A stretch of 64,000 nucleotides of DNA from Diphasiastrum complanatum (taxonomy: Eukaryota > Streptophyta > Lycopodiopsida > Lycopodiales > Lycopodiaceae). The position numbers were made by a program, and so were the translations under genes. How positions within the stretch are numbered: the stretch's first letter is position 1; each line of letters starts with the position of its first letter. Location: assembly GCA_029204225.1 (NCBI GenBank), contig CM055110.1:372077-436076 (forward strand), given 5' to 3'. The notes beneath the pieces are model-generated. The model saw only the letters and a list, made by a program, of their open reading frames with translations, searched no databases and was not told where the DNA came from. Shown here one piece after another: positions 12,867-23,616 of the stretch.

Positions 12867-12898
12867 AATTTGCCACACCCAATTTTTTTTTTTTTCAG

Positions 12899-13260
12899 AA
12901 AACTTGCCACGACGTGGCAAGTTTTTGATTGCTGATAAAATTTGCCATGCATGGCAAACTTCAAAAACTTTTTTAAGAATTTTGCCACTTGTGGCAAAAT
13001 TCAGCATTCTGGAAAAAAATGCCATGTGTGGCAAATTTCTAGAATTTCAAGCGTGGCAGTGCCACGCATGGCATAACCATGCATGCAGTGCCACGCGAAT
13101 TTAAAATTTGAATTGCTTTGAGCTCCCCCCCCAAAACAAAAAAATTTGTTCGGAAGAAGAGCTGGTGATGGAAAACTTTGAGGGCGTGGCAGTGCCACGC
13201 GTTCATTGCCATGCAATTTGCCACATGATTGCCACGAACATTGCCATGCAAGGGCCGTTG
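12899..13260. repeat. Palindrome array built on GCCACG/CGTGGC
   Basis: This is a cluster of perfect or near-perfect palindromes. 12899-12925 has 13-bp arms around one base. 12941-12958 is an 18-bp palindrome (TTTGCCATGCATGGCAAA). 12977-13002 has 12-bp arms around TT. 13051-13067 and 13184-13200 are both GCGTGGCAGTGCCACGC. Further half-sites (GCCATG, GCCACA, GCCACG) fill the gaps to 13260. Dense short inverted motifs next to a transposase gene are what subterminal transposase-binding regions of CACTA-type elements look like. The CACGTGGC-like cores could also be bound by host bZIP or CGCG-box factors. No coding sequence is present. Confidence 0.85.
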
Positions 13261-14810
13261 GGTCAAATCTGGTCCCCATCTTATGTGTGTTGCAATGGGC
13301 CTATATTTGTAGTTGTGATCCTATTGATACAACATCCATCCCGTGAAGAATTGTGGATCTCCCTAAATCTGAAACAAAAGCACATGGAGACATTGGTCAT
13401 GATTCTACACCTACATATGGTAATTCTGCCTACAACTGAAAATTGTTTCTATCTAGATTACACAACCAACTAGAATCCGATTTGGCAACGGATCCATAAA
13501 GGTGTTAGGTAAATTGTGGTAAATTGCTAACATACCGAAAGTTCCTATCAGTAGATTGTCGTAGAACAAATAACAAAACTATAACAGATGCGGTTGCTTT
13601 CGGTCCGTTCAACTTCCATTCCTCTTTACCCGAATATGATCTTTCCATTCTAAGTCAACAACCCTAAAAACAATCTTTTTGTGCTTTTTGTCCTATCTAC
13701 ACATTACTGAACACACCCTAGTCATCCCTATAGCAACTTATGCTAATCCATCTACCTAACAACATTAATACAACTAGGTCTAAGTTCTTAAACAATCTTA
13801 TACATACAAAATACCTTAAAATGACCCATCTAACAGGTAAGTTGGTTTATTTTGGCAATTCTAATAATGTTGTAGCAGACACAGTTGTAGGCAAAGCTAT
13901 CCCACCCAAAACACTTCCAACTGGTGCCAATTCAAAATGTCGTAATATACGTAACAACAACTGATCGTTATCATTCACAAATCTTGACACCAAATGTGGT
14001 GTTCGACCGGTCAGCATGATGTGATTCAAACATTCCCTGGTTAACAATATATAACTGTTGGAGGGTTTACGGATATCAAGGAAACCCTAGCTAGACTATT
14101 CATTTATAAGTGAGAGGGATTTGACACCTGCGTGTGTAAGTCCAGCCCGATGATGACATAGTTATTTGATTAGTTAAAAGTTAATAGCATGACTTGAGGC
14201 CTTTTTGCGACAATTAAATGTTATTAGGCCTAATAGTAAAGTTAGTGAACAAAAAAATGTTCCCCCCAAATTTCAAATTTCAAATAATTTGGGAGGTGGA
14301 AACTGGTCAATAGGATGTGAGGCGAAAGCCTTAAAATCCACTATATATACTGGTACTTTGTGATTAATTTTACATGTTTAATGTCCAATTAATTCAGGTG
14401 GAACATCGATTGATTTTTCAATTGGATGTCCTTGCTCTTCTTCTCCTTGCTCCATCTATCATATTTTCTTACTATCTTTATGTTTATTGGAAATGGTAAT
14501 TGTGGGATTTGATTATTGCTTTTATTTTTGTCATAGAGAAAGAGAGACAGGGAAAAGCAAGCTTGATCTTTTGTTGGGTAGTGTTAATGGGTCACAGTGG
14601 CTACTGTTAATAGATTGTAGTGTTAGATGTGTACTCATAAGCATACATGTGAGTTTGATTGATGAATACGTTGTCATCAAAATGAACTTATGTGTGACAA
14701 CTTAACCCTCTTCATTTTTTGAGGCTTTGCATTTGCTAGAATCTAGGGATGAAGAAGTATGAAGGAAAGACCTAATCCTCGTCACATAACAACAGAATGT
14801 CGTGTATTTA
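13261..14810. other. Non-coding tail of the element, then unassigned sequence
   Basis: Up to about 14262 this is the non-coding end of the inverted-repeat element and contains only short frames without motifs. From 14263 to 14810 I see nothing recognisable. A TATA-like 'ctatatatactggtac' at about 14340 has no gene after it that I can identify. Confidence 0.5.
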
Positions 14811-15475
14811 TAAAGGCAACAATCCAAGAAGATGAATAAGACCAAAACTGACCAAACTGATTCTAACCGCAACAATTGCATGATCGACATCAACAATAGG
14901 ACATCAACAATAGCCCAAGACCAAACTCTTCTCAAATACTGCAAGAGAATCAATCATGAAATCAAGGATTGTCGAGTTCTAAAGCACAAGAATGCAGCAA
15001 AAAAAAAGAAGTTATGATATTTTCGGAGAGCTCATAGTATCTGATTCTATATACATTGGTATAGCCATATTTAGTTACAGACATGGAATAGTCCTAATAT
15101 GGTAAACCGGCCCTCCAGTGTTTGAGATTATTGGTCATGTCGAGATTTAATTCCACGTCGAGGCCTATTGGTGACTAATGACCTTGAGAGGACCCAGACA
15201 CATATGGAGTAGTGCATGTACATTTTTTGATAATCAAAGTGCCATTGCTATATCAGCCAGCCCTAGATTTCATTCCAAGAGTAAGCACATTGAAGCAAAG
15301 CTTCATTTCATCAAAAGCAAAGTTCTCAACGAAGAGGTCAGATTGTAGTACTGTAGAACGCAAGATATGACATCTGATATTTTTACCAAAGCATTAAGTT
15401 TGGAATCACGCAGAAGATTTTGCGTAGAACTAAGTTTGAAGGTCAAGGCATTCAAGGATTCAGATTAAGGGGGAG
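14810..15475 (+). pseudogene. Internally deleted Ty1-copia element (gag knuckle joined to RNase H tail)
   Basis: At 14832-15017 a gag C-terminus keeps YCKRINHEIKDCRVLKHKN, a CCHC knuckle whose first Cys is lost, followed by a Lys-rich tail. At 15235-15466 the end of copia RNase H is readable: DNQSAIAISASP, SKHIEAKLHFIKSKV, DIFTKAL, with one internal stop. Protease, integrase and RT are absent. A polypurine tract (AAGGGGGAG) precedes TGTTGGATT at 15476, the likely 3' LTR start. Between gag and RNase H lies a piece of a gypsy LTR (15062-15225). The element is a dead, non-autonomous derivative. Confidence 0.7.
15062..15225 (+). repeat. Gypsy LTR fragment, direct copy of 15888-16045
   Basis: It shares 'ggccctccagtgtttgagat', 'tattggtcat/cac' and 'agtagtgcatgtac' in the same order with the LTR that starts at 15888. 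It sits inside a copia remnant, so either a gypsy element inserted there and was mostly lost, or the two elements recombined. Confidence 0.65.
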
Positions 15476-15700
15476 TGTTGGATTATTCTTCCTTCTTACT
15501 GATCAAATAATCGGTTATAATCTTCATCTGTTGTTTATCTAGTTCTGCAAATTTTGAAGCATTAGTTTTTGCAATAAATTGGAATGAAATTTCTTTAGCT
15601 TTTGGATTTGATTTATGAAAGAAAGTAAAATCACCCAGTGTTTCATGTAATTGGGATTACAACTTTTTTTGGATAAAATCAACCCTTTTGGAAGAATTAT
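15476..15700 (+). mobile_element. Probable copia 3' LTR, end unclear
   Basis: It starts with TGTTGGATTATTC right after a GGGGGAG polypurine tract that follows the RNase H end, the expected position for a 3' LTR. I found no second copy and cannot place its far end. It probably stops before the gypsy chromodomain piece near 15700. Confidence 0.45.
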
Positions 15701-15887
15701 AGCTTAGTGTATCCTTGGGATTTGAGTAGAGGAAAACAATATAAGAATTGTTGCATCTCAGAGTACTTATTTGGATGGAAAGATCAGACTAAGAATAATG
15801 ATTCATGGGTAAGATTTGAAAGTTTTAGCGATAGTTTCACATTTTATTTTTTCCATTATGAGGACAAACTTTTTAAGAGAGGAAGAA
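15700..15887 (+). pseudogene. Chromovirus (Ty3-gypsy) integrase C-terminus with chromodomain
   Basis: The frame starting at 15707 contains EYLFGWKDQTKNNDSWVRFE, which has the chromodomain signature (aromatic cage region, W-K, then D-x-W) found at the end of chromovirus integrases. It is followed by SFSDSF and KLFKRGRML. A purine-rich tract (AAGAGAGGAAGAA) then precedes an LTR beginning TGTTACGG. The chromodomain normally targets insertion to heterochromatin through histone marks. The rest of the pol gene is missing upstream, so this is a 3' fragment. Confidence 0.7.
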
Positions 15888-16320
15888 TGTTACGGACATA
15901 CAATAGTCCTAGACTGGCCCTCCAGTGTTTGAGATTATTGGTCACACCAAGATTTAATTCCACATCGAGGCCTGTTGGTGACTAGTGACTTTAAGAGGAC
16001 CCAAACACTCTAATTGAGACATATGGAGTAGTGCATGTACGTGCGACTAATACAGGCAGGAGGCATGCATGAAGAGCTATGATCTATTTATAGTTGACCT
16101 GTATGGGGATTGCCTGGGTTCATGCACAGGATCCGACTCTCTATATATTGAGGTAGTGACTATTCCGTCGACGACTTGGTCTATGTTACTTGTCGAGCTC
16201 TTCTCTTCTTGCTATTACATGGCAGGGCTTGTAGGCCATATCCAAGAGGATTCTCTAGGTGGAATCTATGATTGGTTGGGTGGTTTTGCTCCATAGTCTC
16301 TCTTGTTGTGTTTTCCTATC
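15888..16320 (+). mobile_element. Ty3-gypsy LTR (3' LTR of the chromovirus fragment)
   Basis: It begins TGTTACGGACATAC immediately after the polypurine tract, and its first ~160 bp recur at 15062-15225. It contains a TATA-like CTCTATATATTG near 16138-16149, consistent with an LTR promoter. The end is an estimate. Confidence 0.55.
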
Positions 16321-17480
16321 CTCATCTTAGAGGTTTGTCGGAAAGATGTGTTATGAAGATAGGTCTAGCTCGAAAAGAAAACGAATGAAAATAATTCGAG
16401 TGTCTAGAAAGAAAACTTTTCATGCGTGGCAAAACAAACTATCTTCCACTTTCACAATGCATGACTATGCCTATCAATTTCAAACAAAACAATAGTGATA
16501 GAAATCACGTTTGATCTTATAGTAACTAACTTTGAAATCATCAGTACTATAGTGATTATGTAGCCAAATAATAAAGCATTGAATTATCAGACAAGTAATT
16601 CGTCGCGAATCTTTTGCGAATTAGTTGCCAATCACAAGACAAATAATTAGTCACGAAGAAAATACAGAAATGCATACATTATGAGACGAAGCTGAATGCA
16701 ATAAAGGATAGGATTGATTCAGTATGCAAACGTAACAGAAGTAAATGAGTACAATAAGTTGTGGATTGAAACCACGTACTCTAAGCAATTTTTGAGTGGC
16801 TAAAAGAAAGCCCGAATTAAGCACAATATTAATAAGCAGTGGCGCAATAGCAATCTCTAAACAACTCTAAGAAGTGAGCCAGAATGCTCAGGAGTGTTCA
16901 AGCTCGCAGACTTGAGAGAGAGAGAGCTAACTATTCAAAAGCTTCTGATCATCTTAAAATTGTATAAATATGAATAGCTATTTATACTAAAAAATCAGGT
17001 CATAATTTGTGACTGCCAGTTGGCTGATCTCCGCTGGCATCCATTCGGTTCCTTGTCATTGATTGCTGATAAGTGGTGGGAATTGGTCGTAAAGTGTTTG
17101 TCTGCATAAATGAACCAAATTGGCACTTTTGTAGAAATGAACTAAAGCAGCCATACGCAACACTGTTGCAAAAAGTGACAGTGTCAGGATTTTGTGTAAA
17201 ACTTGACAGTGTTTTAAAAACTAATTTAGGTTGCCCCACACATTCCTAGAGTCAAGCTCTTAACATTTGAGACACTTTGGAAAATGCAAAAAAAAATGCG
17301 ACTCTGCATATTTGCTCGCAAATCCTCATGACAGGTGAAAAATGCAAAAAAAGAGACTGCATTTTTCCACAAGATTCCTAACAAGCAAAAAATGCAACAC
17401 TGTCGTAACACTCCGTGTACCTCTACATATTGTGCAAAAACACTTGTAAAACTGCAATCTGTGTAACTTTGTTTAATTCT
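16321..17480. other. No recognisable gene
   Basis: I see no domain, splice structure or repeat with a known identity here. A short stretch at 17485-17575 is related, in reverse, to 6400-6500 ('ccatcatggata.taaaatctata'). Confidence 0.5.
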
Positions 17481-17559
17481 AGACACATGTACCATCATGG
17501 ATAATAAAATCTATAGAAATTCTCCTTAGAAATAGAGAACGAAATTTGTAATCTTGAGT

Positions 17560-18180
17560 CCTGAATATGCACTCAAGTAAAACCAAAATATCAGTTGATA
17601 ACTAGTATCTTTTCACATAACCATCCTTTTGCCTTTCGTATCATTGAATCATATGAATAGCACTACTTCTCTCTCTTGGAGAATGATAATCATATATACC
17701 ATAGTAATAAATAAATCATAGATGAAGTTATCCCCAACAATGTGCATGATCTCTCTATAGTCAATTTTCTTGAAGCTAAGATTTTATCATATTTAAAAAA
17801 TATTAATGAACATTACATCAATTTCTAGCCTATGATGGCATTGCATTTGATGAACTGCTCAAAATAGAATTTCATATTCACAAAGGCAAGACTAGCCCCG
17901 TGTCATGATATCTCATCACCCAAGCCTCCACTTGGCAAGAGACAAATGCAGACCAAGTCACAAGTGAAAGGTAGACATTCAAGAACATGTGTGACAATAG
18001 ATCAATTTAAGCAACAAATACTAAAGAGCTCAAACATGAAGCAAGAATCTCCAAGTACATCCAAGCCATTTCCTATGATTGATCATTGTGTGATGTGCAT
18101 TACATGATACAAAATCTCAAGATCTAGTATAAGGACACTACAGTGCTAACTTATTTTTGAATTGGATCATCTTCAACAAG
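17560..18180 (+). repeat. R4 block, copy 1
   Basis: This is a non-coding repeat with 'aaaaccaaaatatcagttga', 'tcatgatatctcatca' and 'caagcctccacttggcaaga'. Similar copies are at about 31880-32600 and 43485-43890 on the same strand. In the other copies R4 follows R1, which places it as one module of a larger composite repeat. Confidence 0.75.
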
Positions 18181-18884
18181 AGATTCATGACATAGATAAA
18201 GTGTGATTGTTATTGCATGAATTGTAAGATCACTATTTGATACATGAATACATCATACATGGTTAAAGGTTTTATAATTTTCTAACTTTCATGTTCAAAC
18301 CTATAGTAAATATATGATAATTATGCTTGTAAACATCCAATCGTATGGAAAATCAATTTCATTAATTTGGTTCGATTTTCTTTTTTGCTTATTAACAAAA
18401 GATACTTTTGATGGTAAGTTATATGTTTTGGTTCCAACTCATAATCGAATTTAGGACTTAAGAAAATTATGGAGTGTGAATGCCTAGAAGTTCACATATT
18501 TTGAGAAATGAGAACATGTTTAAAACTAGGGTCTATAACTAATCGCATCAATTACAAAATATGTATCACTGTATTGCATACAAATTTCTACATAAAAATT
18601 TCAAAAAGAACATATAATACACTACAACTTCAAGGCATTTGCTATTGAAGGTCTTCTTGAGATCAACGCAAACGACAAACGGTAATTAACGACTTCTACC
18701 TCGTCTAACCACTAACCAACGTCATTGCCAAATGTTGCACTCTAAAAAGGTTTATTGTTTAACATTCTAAAGTGGGTCCACTAGAGCTGAAGAGACTATG
18801 TGGGCCCATCGTTACTAGGGATCAAAACAACAGTACTCCATTGCGACAATCAAAACTACTTTGTTTTTTCTCTCAACCCGCGAA

Positions 18885-19045
18885 CTTGCTAAACACATTG
18901 AAGTTCAATTTCATTTTCATAGGGAGAGTTTAGAATAAGGATGTCGAATTAAGTTACTATCATACCGATAACATGTTGGCCAATATTCCAACAAAGTATT
19001 TGCCAAAGCGTAAAAACATTACCTTAGTTAGTATGTTAATTCTTC
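18885..19045 (+). pseudogene. Ty1-copia RNase H C-terminus fragment
   Basis: ELAKHIEVQFHFHRE is readable, then after a one-base shift KDVELSYYHTDNMLANIPTK. These match the KHIE...H-F-R and LADI-TKPL motifs that end copia RNase H. A GGGGAG tract near 19072 may be the polypurine tract. The fragment has no RT beside it. A sister fragment at 59175-59300 keeps LADIPTKPLPKG. Confidence 0.65.
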
Positions 19046-19342
19046 ATTCAGGTTTTTAGTGGTCAGCTTAACGGGGAGTATTGCACATTAATTTTACTCC
19101 TGACCTAAATTCATTTTCCGAGTACTCCTATACAATTTAAATACTCACTCTCTAGAACACCCTACATAAATGATCTGTTATGTAAACCGATCTCCAATTT
19201 TACAAGCATTTTTATTTGGCTTCACATTAGCCTAATAGGATTTGTGATCAACTTTAGTTCTCCAAAGCCCGTACTTAAATGATACTTATCACCTCTTTTT
19301 GACCCGCCTTTAGTGGAATTTCTGTTTTTAATTTTATTTTAG

Positions 19343-19700
19343 CAAAGATGCGAGGTTCGTTTATGGGTATTCAAGTCTATGTAACAAAAGAACTTCCATG
19401 GAAATCTTTCAATGATCTCCAAGGTGCTTGGCCTTATCATTGGTCTATTTTCTGGTAAGTATTTAAAGGTGAGATGAAGTTCAAATTTTTTACTTTTTTA
19501 AATTATTGACTTTTCAATTTAGATTTGTGAATGTAATTATACTCCAATCTCAAAATTAGATTTAGCCATTGGTGGAGGATGTATCCAAATTGTTTTCTAT
19601 ATTGGATGAAGAATTGATCGAGTTTCCAATGATGTGTCTTGAAGTCTACATGCTTGATGGTTGGCAAATATTATCTAAAATTGTGAATACTAAAAAGTGA
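19343..19700 (+). pseudogene. Two exon-like segments of an unrecognised gene
   Basis: Segment 1 (19343-19454) follows a TTTTATTTTAG acceptor and ends at TCTG|GTAAGT. It encodes MRGSFMGIQVY... ending in GAWPYHWSIFW. Segment 2 (19566-19700) follows ATTTAG, encodes PLVEDVSKLFSILDEELIEF then MMCLEVYMLDGWQ, and ends in TGA. Both are preserved in the copy at 59383-59494 and about 59643-59750, where segment 2 carries a one-base loss and a ~40-bp deletion. The two do not join in phase with the sites I chose. I do not recognise the protein. It may be host sequence captured by the repeat. Confidence 0.4.
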
Positions 19701-20769
19701 ATAGCTTTCATATTAATCATGATTATTGTGAATGCTATTCGTTATTATAATAAGTATGATCCTGATTACTTGTGAATATTCATCGCGTTTACTAAAATAT
19801 TACGAGTACTTATCATTATTATTGTGAATATAAGAGTTGTGAATACTTGAGGATCATTGCCAACTTGAGCTGCCTTTTTGAAATTTGTTTCTTTTTTACC
19901 AAAATTCCAAAATGGGGCACATATTTTGTAGCCAAATATTAAACTCTTTATAAGAAACTATCATCAAGCGAAGATCACCTATTATGTACAATCTTAACCC
20001 TACAATTGTAAAAATTGTTAACTACTTTTGTGCTAGTGGATGTGATAGTGTAAGCTCTTGCAACTTAAAACGTTAAAAGAAACAGACGAATCTCACCATA
20101 ACTGAACTTACCAATAACCACCTTTTCAACAAAAAGCTATGGAAAGGCCTTTGTGGTATGATACGACGAGGTTTTTGTTTTATTTGAGGAGACAAATGAA
20201 TCCCAACACCTAAATTGGAATCTCATAGAATTGCGTTAACCTAATCATTTGCTTGATTATCTAGATGAGTACTCGTTTACTCCAGGCGTAAATCCAATCA
20301 TGGTAGTGATAAGACCTGGCAACAAACAAGTACAGCTAAGATATTACAACCTATGATATAAGCCTTGTGTCTAATTATATGCCAGGTTGAAATACGCACA
20401 TAGCCAGATAAAAAGTTAGAACAACATTGCCGGTGAAATAGGTAAGAAAAGTATTGTCAATATGCAGAGAATGTACCAAGCAGGCAGTAGTGTTTACTCT
20501 ATACTCTAATAGTGATATTAACCTTGATTGAACTGGGCTTTCTGGTTCTTACAATGCTTACCTCAGAATCTTAACATTGAATATTGAATGGTACACTATC
20601 TACCTAAGGCACGCTAAGGACAAAAAGAACAACATTTCTATAGTTTAACTGCACAAAAATAATATCACAAAGTTGAAGATCACCTTTGCATCGTCAACAA
20701 TCGACTTGTGCATCACATCCAAGGCACAAAACTTCCCTCCCTACCGTTTTTGTATAGTAACCAGATTCC

Positions 20770-21010
20770 AGTTCGTTTGACAACCCAGTCTAGATTCGGA
20801 TTTCCTTCATGCTGTGAAAGGTAGCAAGAAAACGATAAGTTTTGAGGTCATATATGCAAATAGATACTCATAACTCCCATCTGAACAACTCCGTGTTATG
20901 AAATCATCACATAGGTTTGTTACGCTAAAGGAAGCGTCTAGAGATGAAGTGCAAGACACCTGAAATAGAATCAAGGTGGCAAACATAGAGAAAAAGTGAA
21001 TTGTCGCCAT
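20770..21010 (-). pseudogene. SPH-like (plant self-incompatibility S1 family) fragment 1
   Basis: Starting at ATG 21010 on the minus strand, the frame encodes a signal-peptide-like MATIHFFSMFATLILFQVSC, a short mature N-terminus (TSSLDASF), then VTNLCDDFITRSCSDG. This matches the start of the S1/SPH fold (V-x-N-x-L ... C-S-x-D). After that it departs from the other copies and ends FLLPFTA. SPH proteins are small secreted proteins of about 110-150 residues, and this one lacks the second half. A better S1 match lies at 62803-63100, in the same orientation. Confidence 0.55.
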
Positions 21011-21037
21011 AGGGAGAGAGAGAGAGCGCTCGACACA

Positions 21038-21515
21038 GAGCGAGCAAGAGAGAGAGAGACACACAAAGAGCGTGCTTTACCTTTGTGTATTTGCTTTATA
21101 AAGACACTAGAGACGACATTAGCTGGAGTAGAAAAATTTCAAACCAAAAGCGACGATGCTAAATTCCAAATGAGTAATTCCCCCTAAAACCAGTTCCAGC
21201 GGGAGTATTCGAATTAGAAGGCACTAATTCTTAGTTCCTGCTACTTTAGCCATTAGCGAGAAAAGTACATCAAATCAGAGCGAGCGAGAGAGAGAGACAC
21301 ACAAAGAGCGTGCTTTACCTTTGTGTACTTGCTGTATAAAGACAATAGAGACGACATTAGCTGAAGTAGAAAAATTTCAAACCAAAAGTGACGGTGCTAG
21401 ATTCCAAATGAGTAACTCCCCCTAAAACCAGTTCCAGCGGGAGTATTCGAATTAGAAGGCACTAATTCTTAGTTCCTGCTACTTTAGCCATTAGCGAGAA
21501 AAGTACATCAAATCG
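21038..21515. repeat. ~238-bp tandem duplication upstream of SPH fragment 1
   Basis: Units 21038-21277 and 21278-21515 both begin GAGCGAGC and share 'aaagagcgtgctttacctttg', 'gacgacattagct' and 'ccagttccagcgggagtatt' with few differences. The unit holds a GA-rich piece and a 'ctttataaag' TATA-like sequence, so the duplication would double the putative promoter and leader of the minus-strand SPH-like gene. Confidence 0.9.
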
Positions 21516-23600
21516 TTTATGTTTCTTAGTGTTTACTTGTGTCCTCTACACTAATATAATGATTAAACTATGCATGTTTACTATTGTTATGATTTAATCA
21601 CAATCAATCACAATTGCATGCATCCTCATGCTAGAGGGCATTATGCGCAAAGCCCATAATAGCCTTGGCCTATTGAAAGAAAGTTCTAACTTTTACATAG
21701 GATCCACTGCCCATAATAGCCTTGGCCTATTGAAAGAAAGTTCTAACTTAGAGCCATGGCTCTAAAATCTAGAAAGCCCTTGATAATTATTATCTAAAGT
21801 GTCAACAAATACAATAATATCACATGTCAACAAGGCCTAGATAAACACTCGTTCCTTAATATGATGTTAGGGTTCTTGAGCCAAGTACACAAATGAAAAG
21901 GCCTATGCATCTTTTTTCCCTACTTATTAAATTCTAAAATGGCACATAGCATATTTAAATAGTACCATATGATTGGGAAGAGTTTCATTATGACCATATG
22001 CTTGTGTGGGAAAGCTTCTAAGACTTATCACGTGACCAACATAGAAATTTGTTCCTTCTTTTTTGGATAGGGTGGGGGTTCTAGTAAAAATAATTAAACA
22101 ACAACATCACAACAGGCAACAAGCCACATTTCTTTTTTGCAGTTTTCGGGTGCACCTAGTTCTATTTGTTTGCAATAGCTTATGCATGCAATTTGTAATT
22201 TATGCTAAAATTCACTGCATGAGTTAATTCATGTGGTATGATAGTCATTTGTTAACTCATCACAGACTGTAGACATCCAGCATAGGTCATGTTTTGGGTG
22301 TTTAGATTCTTTCCATGCATATTCATCTATGTTTACTTGTTTATTTGTTTATTTTTTCCTTTTGCAAATGTTTGTTGATTTTTTGGAATCTCACTACATA
22401 GGATAGAGTTGGTGTTTTTTGTGGCAAACCTTTTAAGGATTACCATGTTTATGACTTAATCTTCAAAGTTTAGTTTTTAGGAAATACAAACTTTTGATGA
22501 CTCAATATTGATTTTTAATAGTTTTCATGGGTTTTTATGCATCCCCAAAGGAATCCTCATAGAAGTCCCAAACCTTCAAATTTTTACATTCATTACTGAA
22601 AATGTTTGGTTGTTCTTTAATCTTATTTTGAATGCAAATTGATCTAGGATAGGCATCTAAGTGATGGTGCAATTTTCCAGAATCTCAAATTCAACAAGAA
22701 CTCTTTTAATGAATCTAAATTGATAAGGGAATAGGCCAATTATATCATTAAACATTAATTACTATTTCATCCTAAATGTCATTCTATTTCATTCTAAATG
22801 ACTTAAATTACTGGCAAATTAGAGAATGATTGTAAATTACAAAGTGTATTGAGCCCCACTTTGTAATAAATTATACATTTAATGTGTAGTTTAGATTTTT
22901 TGTATATGATATAGAAGTTTAAATGAGCTAACTTTGTCCGATGATGTATTAAAATTGACATCGTAAAGGCAAATTCTATTGATTGGGGCCAAACTATTTT
23001 GAAGATGTAGATATGTAATGATGTAAACCCAGCCAAGTGACTGATCATGTTAGTATCCATGTCATTTCTGAAGCACAGTCTACAAACCTCTATGCACTAT
23101 AACTAGGTGAGAGTGTGTCATTTGATGTCATGTTAACAACCATGTTATTTTTGAAGCTGCATCTACAAACCGCACTGCAGTATAACTAGCTGAGAGTGTG
23201 TCATTTGATGTATGAGTTTTACGAGAAGTAATCAATAGTTTGATCTAACTGCTATGTAGACTTTCTTCTTATCTTTCTTCCAACACATGTTCAATATGTT
23301 AGTATTTTCATATTTGTTATTGATTACTATTAATTGAATTCTGATCTCATAGGGCAAATATAACATTGTCCAAACAATTACGAAACCTAAGAGACCGACT
23401 ATAACTAAAAGGTATTTACGTCGATTAGACCAAGGAAATGTAAAAATTATTGAGGGTCTTTGCCATGTTCAGTAAAATGAAAGTAAAACAAAAGTATATG
23501 ATGATAACCAGTAAAGTAAAACGAAAATATCTGTTGATAACCAATACGTTTACAACAAAGTACCCCCAATCAACTTATTATGAAGTTTTTAGCACAGTAT
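21516..23600 (+). repeat. R1 block, copy 1
   Basis: A non-coding repeat with relatives at 29590-31870 and 41176-42960 (same strand), 56855-58200 (inverted) and 63420-64000 (partial). Shared words include 'catgcatgtttactattg', 'gcccataatagccttggcct' and 'gggttcttgagccaagtaca'. Near 23047-23212 an ~83-bp unit ('tctacaaacc...gagtgtgtcatttgatgt') is duplicated in tandem. On the minus strand 22803-23060 is an 85-residue frame that is largely kept in the other copies. A 60-bp 'ataatagccttggcc' segment is duplicated at 21653-21750. Confidence 0.8.
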
Positions 23601-23616
23601 AGGATCTTTATGGGGT

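Larger units (their letters stand above)
18600..20770 (+). repeat. X block, copy 1 (composite segmental repeat)
   Basis: A ~2.1-kb stretch that recurs on the same strand at about 58970-60860 and in part, inverted, at 38985-39800. It contains, in order, a piece of repeat H, the end of a copia RNase H (18885-19045), two exon-like segments (19343-19454 and 19566-19700), and a long non-coding tail with 'aagtacagctaagatattac'. It joins the SPH-like block at about 20770. Confidence 0.75.

Noticed and set aside
14244-14248. TAGTG/CACTA as proof of CACTA element ends
   Set aside because: Similarity between the arms continues about 14 bp beyond it and the other terminus was not found, so it is kept only as a hint.
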